Notes: generated from the sequence alone by a model not told the origin. A stretch of DNA of 25,721 nucleotides from Chitinophaga pinensis (GCA_943329105.2 CALQCP020000011.1:1-25721); one strand, 5' to 3'; shown: positions 1 to 9,442, counted from the first letter of the stretch. Translations and numbers: made by a program.

Positions 1-411
1 GCGCAAGCGGTCGTACGCACCACCTGCAAGCAACCGAAAGAGTTCGAACGCAAACATGATGGCGGCGATGGTGGCCAACACCTGCGCGGCGATCGGCATC
101 CAGTCCATGAAACTGGCGACGGAGCCCGCGACCGCACCAAGCGGATCCTCGTTGAGTGTTAAGAGGCGCCCAAGTCGGTAGACGAGCCGCCATTTTTCTT
201 CCGGGTGTTCCACCAGGATCCATACGGAGTACAGGACGATGGCGATCACATCCGCAATCGCACCAATCATCGGCGGCTGAATGCTCCAGTGCCGATGCGT
301 AGGCAGATGCTGGTAGCCCCGGCGATGGGCGGGAGCGGGGGGCGGGGCAAGCGCAGCGGAGTTGGTCGGAGTGGAAGCGAGGGCGCGCGCAGGCTCGGTC
401 GGCGAGGTCAT
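1..411 (-). CDS. partial two-TM membrane protein, 3' end outside window
   Basis: An open frame of 137 codons runs from an ATG at 409-411 on the minus strand to the window edge with no stop, so the C-terminus is missing. The first ~30 residues are Ala/Pro/Thr-rich and probably disordered and cytoplasmic. Two hydrophobic segments follow, at about residues 46-66 (around IADVIAIVLYSVWIL) and 106-128 (around AAQVLATIAAIMFAFELF), joined by a charged loop. I do not recognise the family; a small membrane protein of unknown role is all that can be said. No clear Shine-Dalgarno precedes the ATG. It is divergent from the transglutaminase-like gene at 532, with a 120-bp intergenic region, so it may be a neighbour rather than part of the system described here. 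The reading frame is solid; the function is unknown. Confidence 0.6.
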   Translation of the reverse strand, partial: MTSPTEPARALASTPTNSAALAPPPAPAHRRGYQHLPTHRHWSIQPPMIGAIADVIAIVLYSVWILVEHPEEKWRLVYRLGRLLTLNEDPLGAVAGSVASFMDWMPIAAQVLATIAAIMFAFELFRLLAGGAYDRLR

Positions 412-496
412 GGCGATAGTCGAGCAGAAATGCGGTCGAGAAGTGAGCGTCGGTACAGCGATGTCCGTCCAGCGCCCACGAATGCCATCTTTGCAC

Positions 497-525
497 TTTG
501 CCCAACCCCCACACCCCCCTAAACT
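497..525 (+). promoter_or_regulatory. possible promoter giving a leaderless mRNA for the gene at 532
   Basis: A -35-like TTTGCC (497-502), a 17-bp spacer and a -10-like TAAACT (520-525) end six bases before the ATG at 532. Transcription would be expected to start at or next to the A of the start codon. No Shine-Dalgarno lies in the C-rich bases before the ATG, which fits leaderless translation. The match to sigma-70 consensus is modest (3/6 and 4/6). Confidence 0.3.
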
Positions 526-531
526 CCACCC

Positions 532-1776
532 ATGCGTATCGCCACCATCGCGTCCGGCATCCTTCTCGCCGTGATCACCATCGAGCCGGTATTCGCCGCT
601 GCTCCGCCTGCCGCCACCACGCCCGGCGGTCCCGCACTCTCCACGCCGATGTCCACGCCGAGCGGCGCTCGTTCGCCCGCACGCGCTCGCCCAACGCGCA
701 AGGGTTCCATGGCGCGCCGCGCGCCACGCGCGATTGATCCAGCCCCTGCCACGGCACCGAACGCCAATTCGCCAGCAAACGCCCCGAACGTTCCAACCAT
801 TCCCACCACACCATCGACACCCGGCGAGCTGAACACCACCACGGCGAACGATACGAACGCTGCTGCAACGCCAGTCAACATCGCCGCCGTGCTCGCCAGC
901 ATTCTGGCCATTCCAGAGAACGCCAACTTCCGCGCCTGGTACGAATCGCCGCACGAGTTCTCCGCGCCGCGCGCTCGCTTCCGCAACATCGCGTTCGTCG
1001 ATTGGACCGACGATCAATCATGCATCGTTCGCCGCGATGCAGACACCAAGTACATGCGCGCCGGATGCGTGCCCGCCTCGTTCCACATCCCATCCGCGAT
1101 CGACATCGCACGGGCCGATGCGCTGGAGCACCACTTTGGATTCCCCGCCGCGGCGCTCGAATCCATCACCTACCACCAAACCCCTGGCGCCCTTGCGGCC
1201 ATTGAACAAGCCGTCACGCAAACACTGACGCAGCACGGCATCACGTGCACTGCCGATGGAATTGCCCCCGATCACCAGTGGATTCTTGACCAATCGGCGC
1301 CCGCCCTGCGCGGCGTTGCCATTGACGTCATCAATGCATACTGGAACAACCCGCGCATGCAGCCATCCGCTCGGCAAAGTATCGAAGCGCTCACCAGCTA
1401 CGTGCAAAACGCTGTTCCGTATCACAAAGTCGATGATCAGCGCCATGATCTTGTTGATGACGGCAAGACCCGCTGCGGCCTACGCACTCCCGCCGAGGCG
1501 CTCATCGACGGTGGCGATTGCGACACCAAGAGCCTGCTTCTTGCAACGCTGATCCGCAGCATCGACGCCGACACTCCGCTGGCGCTCGTCTACTGCATGA
1601 GCGGCAGTACGCCGCACATGATCCTGGCGATCGGTTGCAGTACGCAGCCCGGTGAGCAATGCATCACCGTCAACAACACCCCGATGGCGTTAGTGGAATC
1701 GACATCGGATTGGGACATCGGACACGTTGGTTCAACGGTGGCGATTGATGATGCGGAGGCGGTGGCGTTACGGTGA
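532..1776 (+). CDS. secreted transglutaminase-like cysteine protein
   Basis: 414 aa. A short signal peptide (about residues 1-23, hydrophobic core IASGILLAVITI, then Ala-rich cleavage region) is followed by a Pro/Thr/Ala-rich low-complexity stretch to about residue 110. The folded part ends in a transglutaminase-like core: GGDCDTKS with Cys330, His362 in TPHMIL, and an acidic third residue, Glu389, in LVESTS. This Cys-His-acid order is that of the transglutaminase/papain-like fold, whose members are peptidases, amidases, cross-linkers or inactive binding domains; which applies here is unknown. The product should act outside the cytoplasm. The ATG is preferred because the signal peptide begins there, although it has no Shine-Dalgarno. 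The next gene, 117 bp downstream, carries a second domain of this type, suggesting a related job. Confidence 0.75.
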   Translation: MRIATIASGILLAVITIEPVFAAAPPAATTPGGPALSTPMSTPSGARSPARARPTRKGSMARRAPRAIDPAPATAPNANSPANAPNVPTIPTTPSTPGELNTTTANDTNAAATPVNIAAVLASILAIPENANFRAWYESPHEFSAPRARFRNIAFVDWTDDQSCIVRRDADTKYMRAGCVPASFHIPSAIDIARADALEHHFGFPAAALESITYHQTPGALAAIEQAVTQTLTQHGITCTADGIAPDHQWILDQSAPALRGVAIDVINAYWNNPRMQPSARQSIEALTSYVQNAVPYHKVDDQRHDLVDDGKTRCGLRTPAEALIDGGDCDTKSLLLATLIRSIDADTPLALVYCMSGSTPHMILAIGCSTQPGEQCITVNNTPMALVESTSDWDIGHVGSTVAIDDAEAVALR

Positions 1777-1810
1777 CGTGATTATGTGGAGGGATTTGAG
1801 TAGATTCCAA

Positions 1811-1840
1811 TTGTCGGGGGCTGCTGTTTGGGTGTAACCT
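1811..1840 (+). promoter_or_regulatory. possible promoter before the 1894 gene
   Basis: TTGTCG (1811-1816), an 18-bp spacer and TAACCT (1835-1840). The same -35-like hexamer recurs at 4027 and the same -10-like hexamer at 9511, each in a gap between plus-strand genes. Consensus match is weak, so the recurrence is the main argument. Confidence 0.25.
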
Positions 1841-1893
1841 AGAGATCTGACCGTGGGACCGAGCACTTCCGCGAATTCACCGAGGATGCGAGC

Positions 1894-3999
1894 ATGAACA
1901 CCGTTGATTGCCAACACTGTGGAGCGTCCCTGATCCTTCCCGATGGGACGACTGCGGAAGAAGTGCGATGCAAACGCTGCGGGCGTCGAACGGTTCTTCC
2001 TCATACAGCGAGAAATCTGCACAAACGCGCACATCGTCCGTCCGCGCCTCCACAGCCACGGACTGCAGCAGCAGCATCGCTACCTGCGTTTGAGCGGGCA
2101 TCCCCGGATCGCGGATCGATTGCGCCAGGTCCGGTATTGGAACCCCCTGCCCGATCATCAGTAGCAGCACCATTTCTAGCGCCCCCGATCAACCAACTGT
2201 CGGCGGGGAGACGCGGGCGAGGAGTGCTCTACGTAGCGATCGGGATCGGAATGTTGTCACTGGTTGCCACCGTCGGAATCGGTGCTGCCATGTTCTTTAG
2301 GCGGCCAGCACCTCCGCTCGAACAACCAACGAGCATCGCGGTATCTGAGCCCGCGCCGCAGAACTCCGCAGGGAACCGAACGGCGTCCGGAACCGTTGGT
2401 GGAGCGGAGACCAAGGCACCAATCGTGGCGAAAGCGACCCCCGTCACGACGGTCGCACGTGCCGCCGCCCCCGCAGCAGGCGTGCCCAGTGCGATAGCAA
2501 CACCCGCTCCAGCACCAGCGCCACCGCCAGCGCCAGCGCCCAAACAACCCTCGCAGGCGACGGTCGCAGTTCAACGTGGAACAACGGGTCTCGCCAAGTC
2601 AATCGGCGCCAAACTGGCGTTTAACAAAGTGGTCTACGCTAACTCGGAAATCGCACTTGCTGAGGTAGAAGCGGAACGATTGGCGGTTCCAGCCGGTAAA
2701 GAGGTCGACTGGTTCGTAGATCGATTTTCAGTGTCCGGAGCGGCGGACGGAGCCGAGCCCAAGCCCCTCGAACTAGTCTGCAGAGCGCAATTCATCAGCC
2801 AATCGGATTGGCTCAATGCCACTCGACCGGTATTCGCCGTGTACTTCACAAATGCGCCGACCGGTACGAATGTTCGAGTTGAAATTGAGTTACGCAACGC
2901 TGCAGGTCGGAGACTTCTCTCTGGGGGACAAGCGACTAAACAGGAATCGGTCCACCTCGCTGAAGGAGAACATCCAGAATGTGTTTGGCTGTCGAAGGAT
3001 GAACATGATTCGGACCTTTGGGAAATCGGGCTCCAACCTCAGTGGGATATAGACGAACTCGCGAAGCTAACTGCGCCAGAAAACATCACCATGTCGGTGA
3101 GTGTCAAATACGGCGATGGGTCAGAAGACGAGAGAATGCTTGAAACCGTCACGATCATGCCGCCCGACCTTGTCGAAACCTCTTATCCGATGAGTCTCGG
3201 ATTCGTAGGAATGGTCAACGAGGGTCACCCTTGGGTCGAGAGAATTTTGAACCAAATAAATCAGTGCTCTCTCGCGAAGCGCACTGGGATGTCCGCGTCC
3301 GGGGGCGCAGGTGCCGGCCGCTCCTTCTTCGCGGTATATCTGCTGTGGCGAGAATTGAAGGCGCGCGGCTTGCGATACTCCTCGCTACCAGGTTCAGTCG
3401 ATCACAGCGCTCAGGAGACCAGAAGCATCCACGAGACGTTGTTGTCGCAAAACGCTAACTGCGTTGACGGCACGATCCTCATGTGTAGTTTTCTTGAGAA
3501 AATGGGCCTATCGAGCATGATATTGATGCCGCCCGGGCACGCATTTGCGGCCTTTATGGGTGAAGATGGCAACATGTGGGGACTTGAAACGACGAGACTT
3601 GGAGACGACGAGGTTTGTTCACCGGAGTTTCGAACACACATTCTGAAGATGTACCCCGATTTAGCAGAAATCGCCAACAAATCGCTGTCGGCCACCGAGA
3701 GCCGCGACTTCAATTGTTTCCTAAAGGCAGTGGAGTCGGGTGAACAAAAAATTGCGGCGGCAAGCGAGCATTTGGCACATGGCATCGATAAAAAACCATC
3801 CGTTACGCAGTTGCTTGAAATGCTCGGGGCCGAAGCCGACCCTGAGAAACGTAAATCACTCATCAGTGCTTTAGGGCGTGACTACACGAATGGAATCTGG
3901 GTCTCGCAAGCGCGCCGAAGTCATGTACTGGCAATCCCTGTGCCGAAGGATTTGGATGCGCAATTCAAATTGCCTCCCCAGCCCGTAAAGACGCGTTGA
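1894..3999 (+). CDS. zinc ribbon / TM / transglutaminase-like membrane protein
   Basis: 701 aa. Residues 1-35 form a CxxC...CxxC zinc ribbon (Cys6, Cys9, Cys26, Cys29) like the short ribbons at the start of many bacterial membrane proteins. A TM segment lies at about 110-131. An Ala/Pro/Thr-rich linker runs to about 230, then a beta-rich region with possible Ig-like character, and a C-terminal transglutaminase-like domain with Cys523 (NCVDGT), His549 (PPGHAF) and Glu565 (GLETTR). The ribbon should face the cytoplasm and the catalytic-type domain the other side. GAGGA (1882-1886) sits 7 nt before the ATG, a good ribosome site that fixes the start. The E-x-T after the third residue is shared with the upstream secreted protein. 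Peptidase or amidase activity is possible from the triad but not shown. Confidence 0.75.
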   Translation: MNTVDCQHCGASLILPDGTTAEEVRCKRCGRRTVLPHTARNLHKRAHRPSAPPQPRTAAAASLPAFERASPDRGSIAPGPVLEPPARSSVAAPFLAPPINQLSAGRRGRGVLYVAIGIGMLSLVATVGIGAAMFFRRPAPPLEQPTSIAVSEPAPQNSAGNRTASGTVGGAETKAPIVAKATPVTTVARAAAPAAGVPSAIATPAPAPAPPPAPAPKQPSQATVAVQRGTTGLAKSIGAKLAFNKVVYANSEIALAEVEAERLAVPAGKEVDWFVDRFSVSGAADGAEPKPLELVCRAQFISQSDWLNATRPVFAVYFTNAPTGTNVRVEIELRNAAGRRLLSGGQATKQESVHLAEGEHPECVWLSKDEHDSDLWEIGLQPQWDIDELAKLTAPENITMSVSVKYGDGSEDERMLETVTIMPPDLVETSYPMSLGFVGMVNEGHPWVERILNQINQCSLAKRTGMSASGGAGAGRSFFAVYLLWRELKARGLRYSSLPGSVDHSAQETRSIHETLLSQNANCVDGTILMCSFLEKMGLSSMILMPPGHAFAAFMGEDGNMWGLETTRLGDDEVCSPEFRTHILKMYPDLAEIANKSLSATESRDFNCFLKAVESGEQKIAAASEHLAHGIDKKPSVTQLLEMLGAEADPEKRKSLISALGRDYTNGIWVSQARRSHVLAIPVPKDLDAQFKLPPQPVKTR

Positions 4000-4026
4000 A
4001 CGTTCTTTGGCAAGCGTCACCGGCAC

Positions 4027-4056
4027 TTGTCGCGTCGCCAAGCTCACGCGTACACA
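4027..4056 (+). promoter_or_regulatory. possible promoter before the GTPase gene at 4098
   Basis: TTGTCG (4027-4032), 18-bp spacer, TACACA (4051-4056) in the 98-bp gap before the GTPase gene. It shares its -35-like hexamer and spacing with the candidate at 1811. Weak consensus match. Confidence 0.2.
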
Positions 4057-4097
4057 CCTCGCCGCAATCAACGGTGAAATCCCTGTAGGATCCCTTT

Positions 4098-5327
4098 ATG
4101 GCCACGGCCAAGGATTCCGGTACATCCCTTAGGCGATCTGTCGTCTGCCCGAACTGTTGGCGTGAATTCCCGCCAACCCAAGTGCGTTTCATTGCAGAGA
4201 GCGTCCAACTCCGCGGTGACCCAATCGCCGGGCCGACCGAGCAACTGCGATTCCGCGCGATGCGCTTCGATGCATCGGGAAATGCGATCGATCCAAACGA
4301 CGGTCGGTGCACACGCATAGCCTGTCCGCGTTGCCACATTGAGTTCCCACGAGCGTTGCTCGAACTACGTCAGATTCCAATCTCAGTAGTCGGCGCGCCA
4401 GGATCCGGAAAGACCAATCTGCTCGCATCTGGAATGTGGGGTCTTGCACAGCGGGCAGCGGACTTCGGCTTGGAGATCGTGGATGCCGATCCCCGTTTCA
4501 ACGCACTGCTACACCGCAACGAGAGCTTGCTGTTTGCGACGCGCGATCCTTCCGCAGACGTCACACTGCCGAAAACCGATGTTGGCGGTAACGATCTGTA
4601 TCGCTCGGTGCGCATTGGTGGTCAGACCGAAACGCTGACCAAGCCGTCGTACTTCGTGACACGCCACAAAGATGAAACCCGCCGTTCGGTGATGGTTCTG
4701 TATGACAATGCTGGCGAGCATTTTCTCCCGGACAGTCAGTTTGCTGGTGCAGAAATCGCGACGCGCCATCTCGAACGGAGCAGCGCGATCGTTACTGTGT
4801 TCGATCCGCTGCAAGACGCACGATTCCGAGATCGCTTCGCCGAGGGGTTTGATGCGCCACACACCGGCCGACACGAACGGCAGGAACTTGTACTTACCGA
4901 AGCTATCGCCCGTGTTCGCCGCCTCCGCTCACTGGATCCAACGGCGCCGATCCCGATTCCCTTGATCATTGCACTCACAAAGGCCGACGTTTGGGCGGAC
5001 AAGGCTTTGGGTGCGGACTGGTCCGAACTCGACCTCCCGGATGCATTGATACCCCGACGGAAGCGGTTGATAGCCAAACTTCAAGAGGTCGACCAACTCG
5101 CACGCGAGGCACTGCGAGAGACGGCACCAGAGTTTCTAAACGCCGCGAACATCTTGGCACAAAAGGTCATCTTCGTTCCGGCGAGCGCGCTTGGTACTTC
5201 GCCAACCCGCGACGCAGACGGCCATTTCAAACTGCGTGCTGCAGACGTCCGACCCCGATGGGCGGAAATGCCCTTCGTGCTTGCGATCGCCATGTCGGAT
5301 CCCAAGGTGTTCCCAATGCTCGCCTGA
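4098..5327 (+). CDS. zinc-ribbon P-loop GTPase, double-GTPase (DO-GTPase2-like) family
   Basis: 409 aa, no TM segment, so cytoplasmic. A split zinc ribbon (Cys17-x2-Cys20 and Cys76-x2-Cys79) brackets about 55 residues, then a GTPase domain: G1 GAPGSGKT (99-106), G3 DNAGE (Asp203, Gly206), G4 TKAD (294-297) and a possible G5 near PASAL (361-365). The ribbon-then-GTPase order and the neighbouring GAP1-type gene match what I recall of the DO-GTPase2 family in TRAFAC double-GTPase systems; family name from memory. AGGA (4087-4090) lies 7 nt before the ATG and supports this start. The next gene begins 13 nt after the stop, so the two are very probably co-transcribed and may act as a pair. It is the only one of the three GTPases here that lacks a membrane anchor. 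Confidence 0.85.
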   Translation: MATAKDSGTSLRRSVVCPNCWREFPPTQVRFIAESVQLRGDPIAGPTEQLRFRAMRFDASGNAIDPNDGRCTRIACPRCHIEFPRALLELRQIPISVVGAPGSGKTNLLASGMWGLAQRAADFGLEIVDADPRFNALLHRNESLLFATRDPSADVTLPKTDVGGNDLYRSVRIGGQTETLTKPSYFVTRHKDETRRSVMVLYDNAGEHFLPDSQFAGAEIATRHLERSSAIVTVFDPLQDARFRDRFAEGFDAPHTGRHERQELVLTEAIARVRRLRSLDPTAPIPIPLIIALTKADVWADKALGADWSELDLPDALIPRRKRLIAKLQEVDQLAREALRETAPEFLNAANILAQKVIFVPASALGTSPTRDADGHFKLRAADVRPRWAEMPFVLAIAMSDPKVFPMLA

Positions 5328-5340
5328 TGTTGACGATTCC

Positions 5341-6369
5341 ATGCTCGAGCTCATCCATACTTCTGCCCCGAAAGGACTCTTCGACGACCGCTCGGGATAC
5401 ACCACCGTTGCATGTAGCGAGGGGATGGCTGCAGATCTCATTGCAGCGCTAGCGAACGCATCTGCAACCACCGTTGCGCGGATTGAGAAATCGAGCGATG
5501 CCGCCGCCCATGCAGTGCTCAGACTGTGGCCGGTCACGACTGCCACCGGTCCCGCCATGGTCTTATCACGGATCGTGCCTGTGGTAGCCGACCACACTGG
5601 CAGACCAGCCCGCCTTGCGCATCATCTTGTACTCATGGGCACGGAGCTCACCGCCGCATCAATCGCCGCGGTGTTGCTCGATGATGGCGTTTTTTGCCAG
5701 AACTTCCAAGGGCAGCCTCGGCGCCTTCCATTGCGACATGCCCCAACCGCGGCACCAGCCGCCATCCTCGATTCAGCACATGCCGCACTCCAAGCCCTCA
5801 CCGATCATGCTGAAGGTTGGGCAGCACACCTTGCCGCAATTGGCTCCCGAACACACAACGAACCCGCGAGATTACTGATACCGAGCAAGGCACCAGTCCA
5901 GGCAATCATCGCCGCGATCGTTGAGAAGTCTCTCCGACCATCAGCATTGCGCATCGCGACGACGGAGGATTCCCATGGCAGCATCGCCACAAGTCTCGTG
6001 CTCCTACAACAAGGTGTACCCGGCACGTCACGTCCGATTGCTGATTGGACCAACGCACGCGGCACCGCGAGCCCGCCAATTGGTCCGACGGAACCGCCGC
6101 GCCGCACCCCCGCCGCCGGCGCCCGGCGTCAGGAACCGGTGCTCGACCTGAGCGGTCTTGCCCCACCAGTGGCAGTCATCCACGAACAACCAACCGCTCC
6201 GATCTCCGTGGCATCAACCATGAATCGGAAGGATCCATCTGGATCAGCGCCCAACCCCGCACCACCCGAACACAGCCCATCGACCGTTTATCTGTACGCA
6301 GCCATCGCCACGGCTGTAGTGCTGCTGATAGCGATAGCCACCACTGTCGTGCTGCTGCTGTTGCGTTGA
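5341..6369 (+). CDS. GAP1-N2-type GTPase-associated protein with C-terminal TM anchor
   Basis: 342 aa. The first ~110 residues have the pattern I associate with GAP1-N2 (GTPase-associated protein 1, N-terminal type 2): an opening LELIHTSAPKGL, then SGYTTVACSEGM, then ADHTGRPARLAHHLVL (Asp84, Gly87, Arg88, Pro89, His94). A Pro-rich stretch (about 235-310) leads to a final TM segment (about 315-341), so this is a tail-anchored protein with its bulk in the cytoplasm. An in-frame start exists at 5191 inside the GTPase gene; 5341 is preferred because the domain begins there and it leaves a 13-nt gap. No Shine-Dalgarno is obvious. Position directly after the GTPase suggests a partner that binds or regulates it at the membrane; the biochemical role of GAP1 is not established, and the name means associated protein, not GTPase-activating. 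Confidence 0.75.
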   Translation: MLELIHTSAPKGLFDDRSGYTTVACSEGMAADLIAALANASATTVARIEKSSDAAAHAVLRLWPVTTATGPAMVLSRIVPVVADHTGRPARLAHHLVLMGTELTAASIAAVLLDDGVFCQNFQGQPRRLPLRHAPTAAPAAILDSAHAALQALTDHAEGWAAHLAAIGSRTHNEPARLLIPSKAPVQAIIAAIVEKSLRPSALRIATTEDSHGSIATSLVLLQQGVPGTSRPIADWTNARGTASPPIGPTEPPRRTPAAGARRQEPVLDLSGLAPPVAVIHEQPTAPISVASTMNRKDPSGSAPNPAPPEHSPSTVYLYAAIATAVVLLIAIATTVVLLLLR

Positions 6370-6385
6370 TGAAGAAACCAAGGCG

Positions 6386-9300
6386 ATGAATCAATCCAAC
6401 CACATGAATGCCTATCCCGAGATTACACCAGCAGAAGCGAGTGAATTGATATCGATCGTGCGTGACGCATGCACTCCAGGGACGCTGCAGGAGCGCATCG
6501 AAGAAGTGCGTGAGATGCTCGAGTTGCGTATCGTCACCTGTAATCGCTACCTGCGCATGCTGAGCGAGTGGACAAGCCGTGGACTCATCATTGAGGCAGC
6601 ATCGGTGAACGAGTCCTACCCGGACCTTTGCAAGGTTGCATTTCAGCTGAACATGAACGAAGGGCGACTCGAGTGGGATCAGGCATGCAATATGGCTGGG
6701 ATTTCGGTCAATAGCCGCATTGATGAGCGCGCATTCGTCGCGCTCTCCGATGCGGTCGGCGACGCCTCGTCGCTTGATGAACTGGTCCAACGATTTCAGA
6801 CTTCCGTACTTGCGCGACAGTCGCTAGCAAATCGAATGCAGCAGCTGCAGACGCTCCTAGCCGCGGCACCTCGTAATCCCGCCCTAAAACAGCTTGCCAA
6901 ACGCTATGAGACAGAGGCACTCGCCGCACTTGAATCGACGTGCAGGGCCGCCTCCATGCGTGGCGAACACCAGACACTTGTCGACGCATTGGACGCGATC
7001 GAGGGGCTCGGGTGGCAATCCCAGTTGTCCGCTGAGTTCTACGATTGGCTTCAGTCCGAGATCTCGCGGGAACGTCGACGAGAAGCAGCCGAGGTGTATG
7101 CCAAACTAGCCACGCGGATTGAGGCTGCATATGCGCGGCGAGACTTAATGCTGGTCGGATCGCTCTCAGAAGAGGTCGATGCCGTTGAACGCGAGCGCCG
7201 CTGCAGCCCCGGAGATAAATTCCGAGAACGCACCAAGGAGGCGATCGAGTGGGCTGAAACCGAGCTTGCCCGAATGCGCGTCGAAGCTGCACACAACAAC
7301 GCCTGTACTGAACTGCGTCTCGGTCTCGATCGCAAGACGAGCCAACTAGAGTTGTCACGTCTGCGCTCTGCAGTCGAGTCCTACGGAATTGGTATTCCAC
7401 AGGATCTCGCGGAACGCTTCGTGCGCGTCCAAAGTGCTGCGATCACGCGTCGAAGGATCATCATTGGACTGATCATTGCCGCTGTGCTTGTCGCGATTGC
7501 CGCGGCGATCACGACGTTCAACATTTCGATGGCGGCTGCCACAAAACAAGCAGAAGCAGCAGTGATGGCTGCCGACGTTCAAGGGCTTTCGAAGGCAGGT
7601 GATCTAGCCGGGGCAAAAAATCGACTCGCTGCTATCAAGTCCACTACCCCATGGGCACTTTCTTATCCAGTAATGGTTGAGGCCGAACGTGTCGTCGCGC
7701 AGGCCGAACTTGCCAACTCCGCCCGTCGAGCGGAAGTACGACGCTTGCTGGAAAGCGCTGTCGCAGCCAGCAAGGATCCAGCGACTGACGATGCAAGCCT
7801 GACCGCGCTCAAGAAATCCATCCGCGACGCGCTGTCGGTTAACTCTGACTCAACCGCGAAACTAGCACCCACAGAACGAACCGAGGCTGAAGAACTACTC
7901 AAGACTGTCGAGGCTGAAGAAGTCAAGCGAATTGCAGACCGGCGGCGTCCGATCACTGAAGAGCTCGAAACTCTTAAACGTGATGCCGCTGCGTTGGGCG
8001 CTCCGGTCGGTGCAGCAGGTAGCGAACAAAGCATCTCATGGATGTCGCAGGCCAACGCCATTCGAAAGCGCTGTGATGACTTTGTCCGCAAGATTCCAGC
8101 GAGTTACCCAGAACGGCAAGTGGCCACAGATGTATCCGCCCGACTAGGCGAACAAGTCGGCGCTATCGAACGGACGACACTCGCGATCGCAACTGCGGAA
8201 AGCGCGCTCGCTCGTCTCTCCAAGACACCGACAAGCGAGGAGGAATTCTCGAAGCGAATCACTGAACTCTTGGCCCAGCCCGAAACTTTGAAAGCGCTGG
8301 GGCTGCCCACCGCGGTATTAGATGAGACGCGAGATATGGCCCAAGTAGCGCTCGCACTGCAGCATTGGCGCGAAGTAGTGCTTGGCGGACTTGCCACATC
8401 CGCAAAGTCATCGGGAATAGCGATACCTGCCTCTTCGCAAGAAGCAGCTACATTTCGTAAGTCCCTCGAAGCTCATCTGCATAGCTTCCCAACGTCGCCA
8501 TACACCAGTGCCGCTACAGGCTGCATCGCTATGTGTGAAACTATCGCCGCAAACGATGGAGTTCTCGTTGGTCTCAGCGCACTCGCCCAACTCAAAGACA
8601 CTGGTCTCTTGTCTATCCAGCAGCTTTCGCTGACAAAAAATCGTTGGGCGTTCATGCGAGACGGCGGACCAGGAACCGGATCCCTTGCAGGGCTACTCTT
8701 CAGCTGCAAGGACCTGACGGTGCCACTGACGGAACTGAAGGCCAACATAGAAGTACGAAGCGGTGACGTGAACGGAAGCGCGCGACGCGAGGTCCCGCCA
8801 TGGTGTGACGCTTTCACTCAAGCAACGCCCGCGTTCGGGAGCTCAGATGCCATCGTGGCGCAGAATGCGTGGCTCGGTGCAATCGAGAGTGCACGGATGT
8901 CAGTCAAATCCAAGACAAAAGCCACCGAAATTCTGGGATTGGCCAACTTCATAGTGCACGCTCTCCAGGTATTCGTCGAAAAGCTCTCCTTCCCTGAGGG
9001 TATCGATCAGTCATTGTGTGGCAAATTGGAGAGCGTGCTGCACAGCCCTGAAGCGTTGAAGTTGACTGAAGCAGACTGGGTAGCCCTGTCACTTTCAAAG
9101 GCCGATCCAAAGGCAGAGCGTGAGAATCTACGCCGCTCTGCGCAGTTGTTTCTCGACTCCATTCCCGACCTGAAAGCCGCCGCGCAGAGTCGATCAGCGC
9201 AATGGGCCGGTATATCGAAGTCCGCACGCGCAACCACGATTGCTGGCCTGCTTCTCCCCAAAGTGCCTGGCGAGGCACGGCGCCGAGCCTCAGAATCGAA

Positions 9301-9442
9301 CCTGAATGGCCGATTCATGCTGCTCGAACACGACATCGCCGGGGGAGCATGGAGTCTGAAGCCCATCCGGCTTGAAGGTGGCACGCTCGCGGAAGGCGGT
9401 TCTTCCGGTCCTTCCTATTCCTTTATCTACCGAGTGGATTGA
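6386..9442 (+). CDS. large helical single-pass membrane protein of unknown function
   Basis: 1018 aa. Residues 1-355 are almost wholly charged alpha helix with coiled-coil character, followed by one TM segment at about 358-379 (IIIGLIIAAVLVAIAAAI after three arginines). The ~640 residues beyond it are again mostly helical, with Ala/Glu/Lys-rich coils up to about 620 and a less repetitive C-terminal part. The arginines before the TM favour a cytoplasmic N-terminus and extracytoplasmic C-terminus. I do not recognise a family. It begins 16 nt after the GAP1-type gene and is probably in the same operon. Size, topology and position resemble the 829-aa and 1323-aa proteins of the minus-strand run, so a scaffold spanning the membrane is a reasonable guess. 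AAGG lies only 2 nt before the ATG; a second ATG at 6404 is possible. Confidence 0.75.
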   Translation: MNQSNHMNAYPEITPAEASELISIVRDACTPGTLQERIEEVREMLELRIVTCNRYLRMLSEWTSRGLIIEAASVNESYPDLCKVAFQLNMNEGRLEWDQACNMAGISVNSRIDERAFVALSDAVGDASSLDELVQRFQTSVLARQSLANRMQQLQTLLAAAPRNPALKQLAKRYETEALAALESTCRAASMRGEHQTLVDALDAIEGLGWQSQLSAEFYDWLQSEISRERRREAAEVYAKLATRIEAAYARRDLMLVGSLSEEVDAVERERRCSPGDKFRERTKEAIEWAETELARMRVEAAHNNACTELRLGLDRKTSQLELSRLRSAVESYGIGIPQDLAERFVRVQSAAITRRRIIIGLIIAAVLVAIAAAITTFNISMAAATKQAEAAVMAADVQGLSKAGDLAGAKNRLAAIKSTTPWALSYPVMVEAERVVAQAELANSARRAEVRRLLESAVAASKDPATDDASLTALKKSIRDALSVNSDSTAKLAPTERTEAEELLKTVEAEEVKRIADRRRPITEELETLKRDAAALGAPVGAAGSEQSISWMSQANAIRKRCDDFVRKIPASYPERQVATDVSARLGEQVGAIERTTLAIATAESALARLSKTPTSEEEFSKRITELLAQPETLKALGLPTAVLDETRDMAQVALALQHWREVVLGGLATSAKSSGIAIPASSQEAATFRKSLEAHLHSFPTSPYTSAATGCIAMCETIAANDGVLVGLSALAQLKDTGLLSIQQLSLTKNRWAFMRDGGPGTGSLAGLLFSCKDLTVPLTELKANIEVRSGDVNGSARREVPPWCDAFTQATPAFGSSDAIVAQNAWLGAIESARMSVKSKTKATEILGLANFIVHALQVFVEKLSFPEGIDQSLCGKLESVLHSPEALKLTEADWVALSLSKADPKAERENLRRSAQLFLDSIPDLKAAAQSRSAQWAGISKSARATTIAGLLLPKVPGEARRRASESNLNGRFMLLEHDIAGGAWSLKPIRLEGGTLAEGGSSGPSYSFIYRVD

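Noticed and set aside
519..989. Minus-strand open frame opposite the 532 gene
   Set aside because: High-GC antisense shadow; the plus strand has a signal peptide and a recognisable Cys-His-Glu domain.
5191..5340. N-terminal extension of the GAP1-N2 gene into the upstream GTPase gene
   Set aside because: The extension overlaps the GTPase coding sequence in another frame, and the GAP1-N2 pattern begins exactly at the ATG at 5341.
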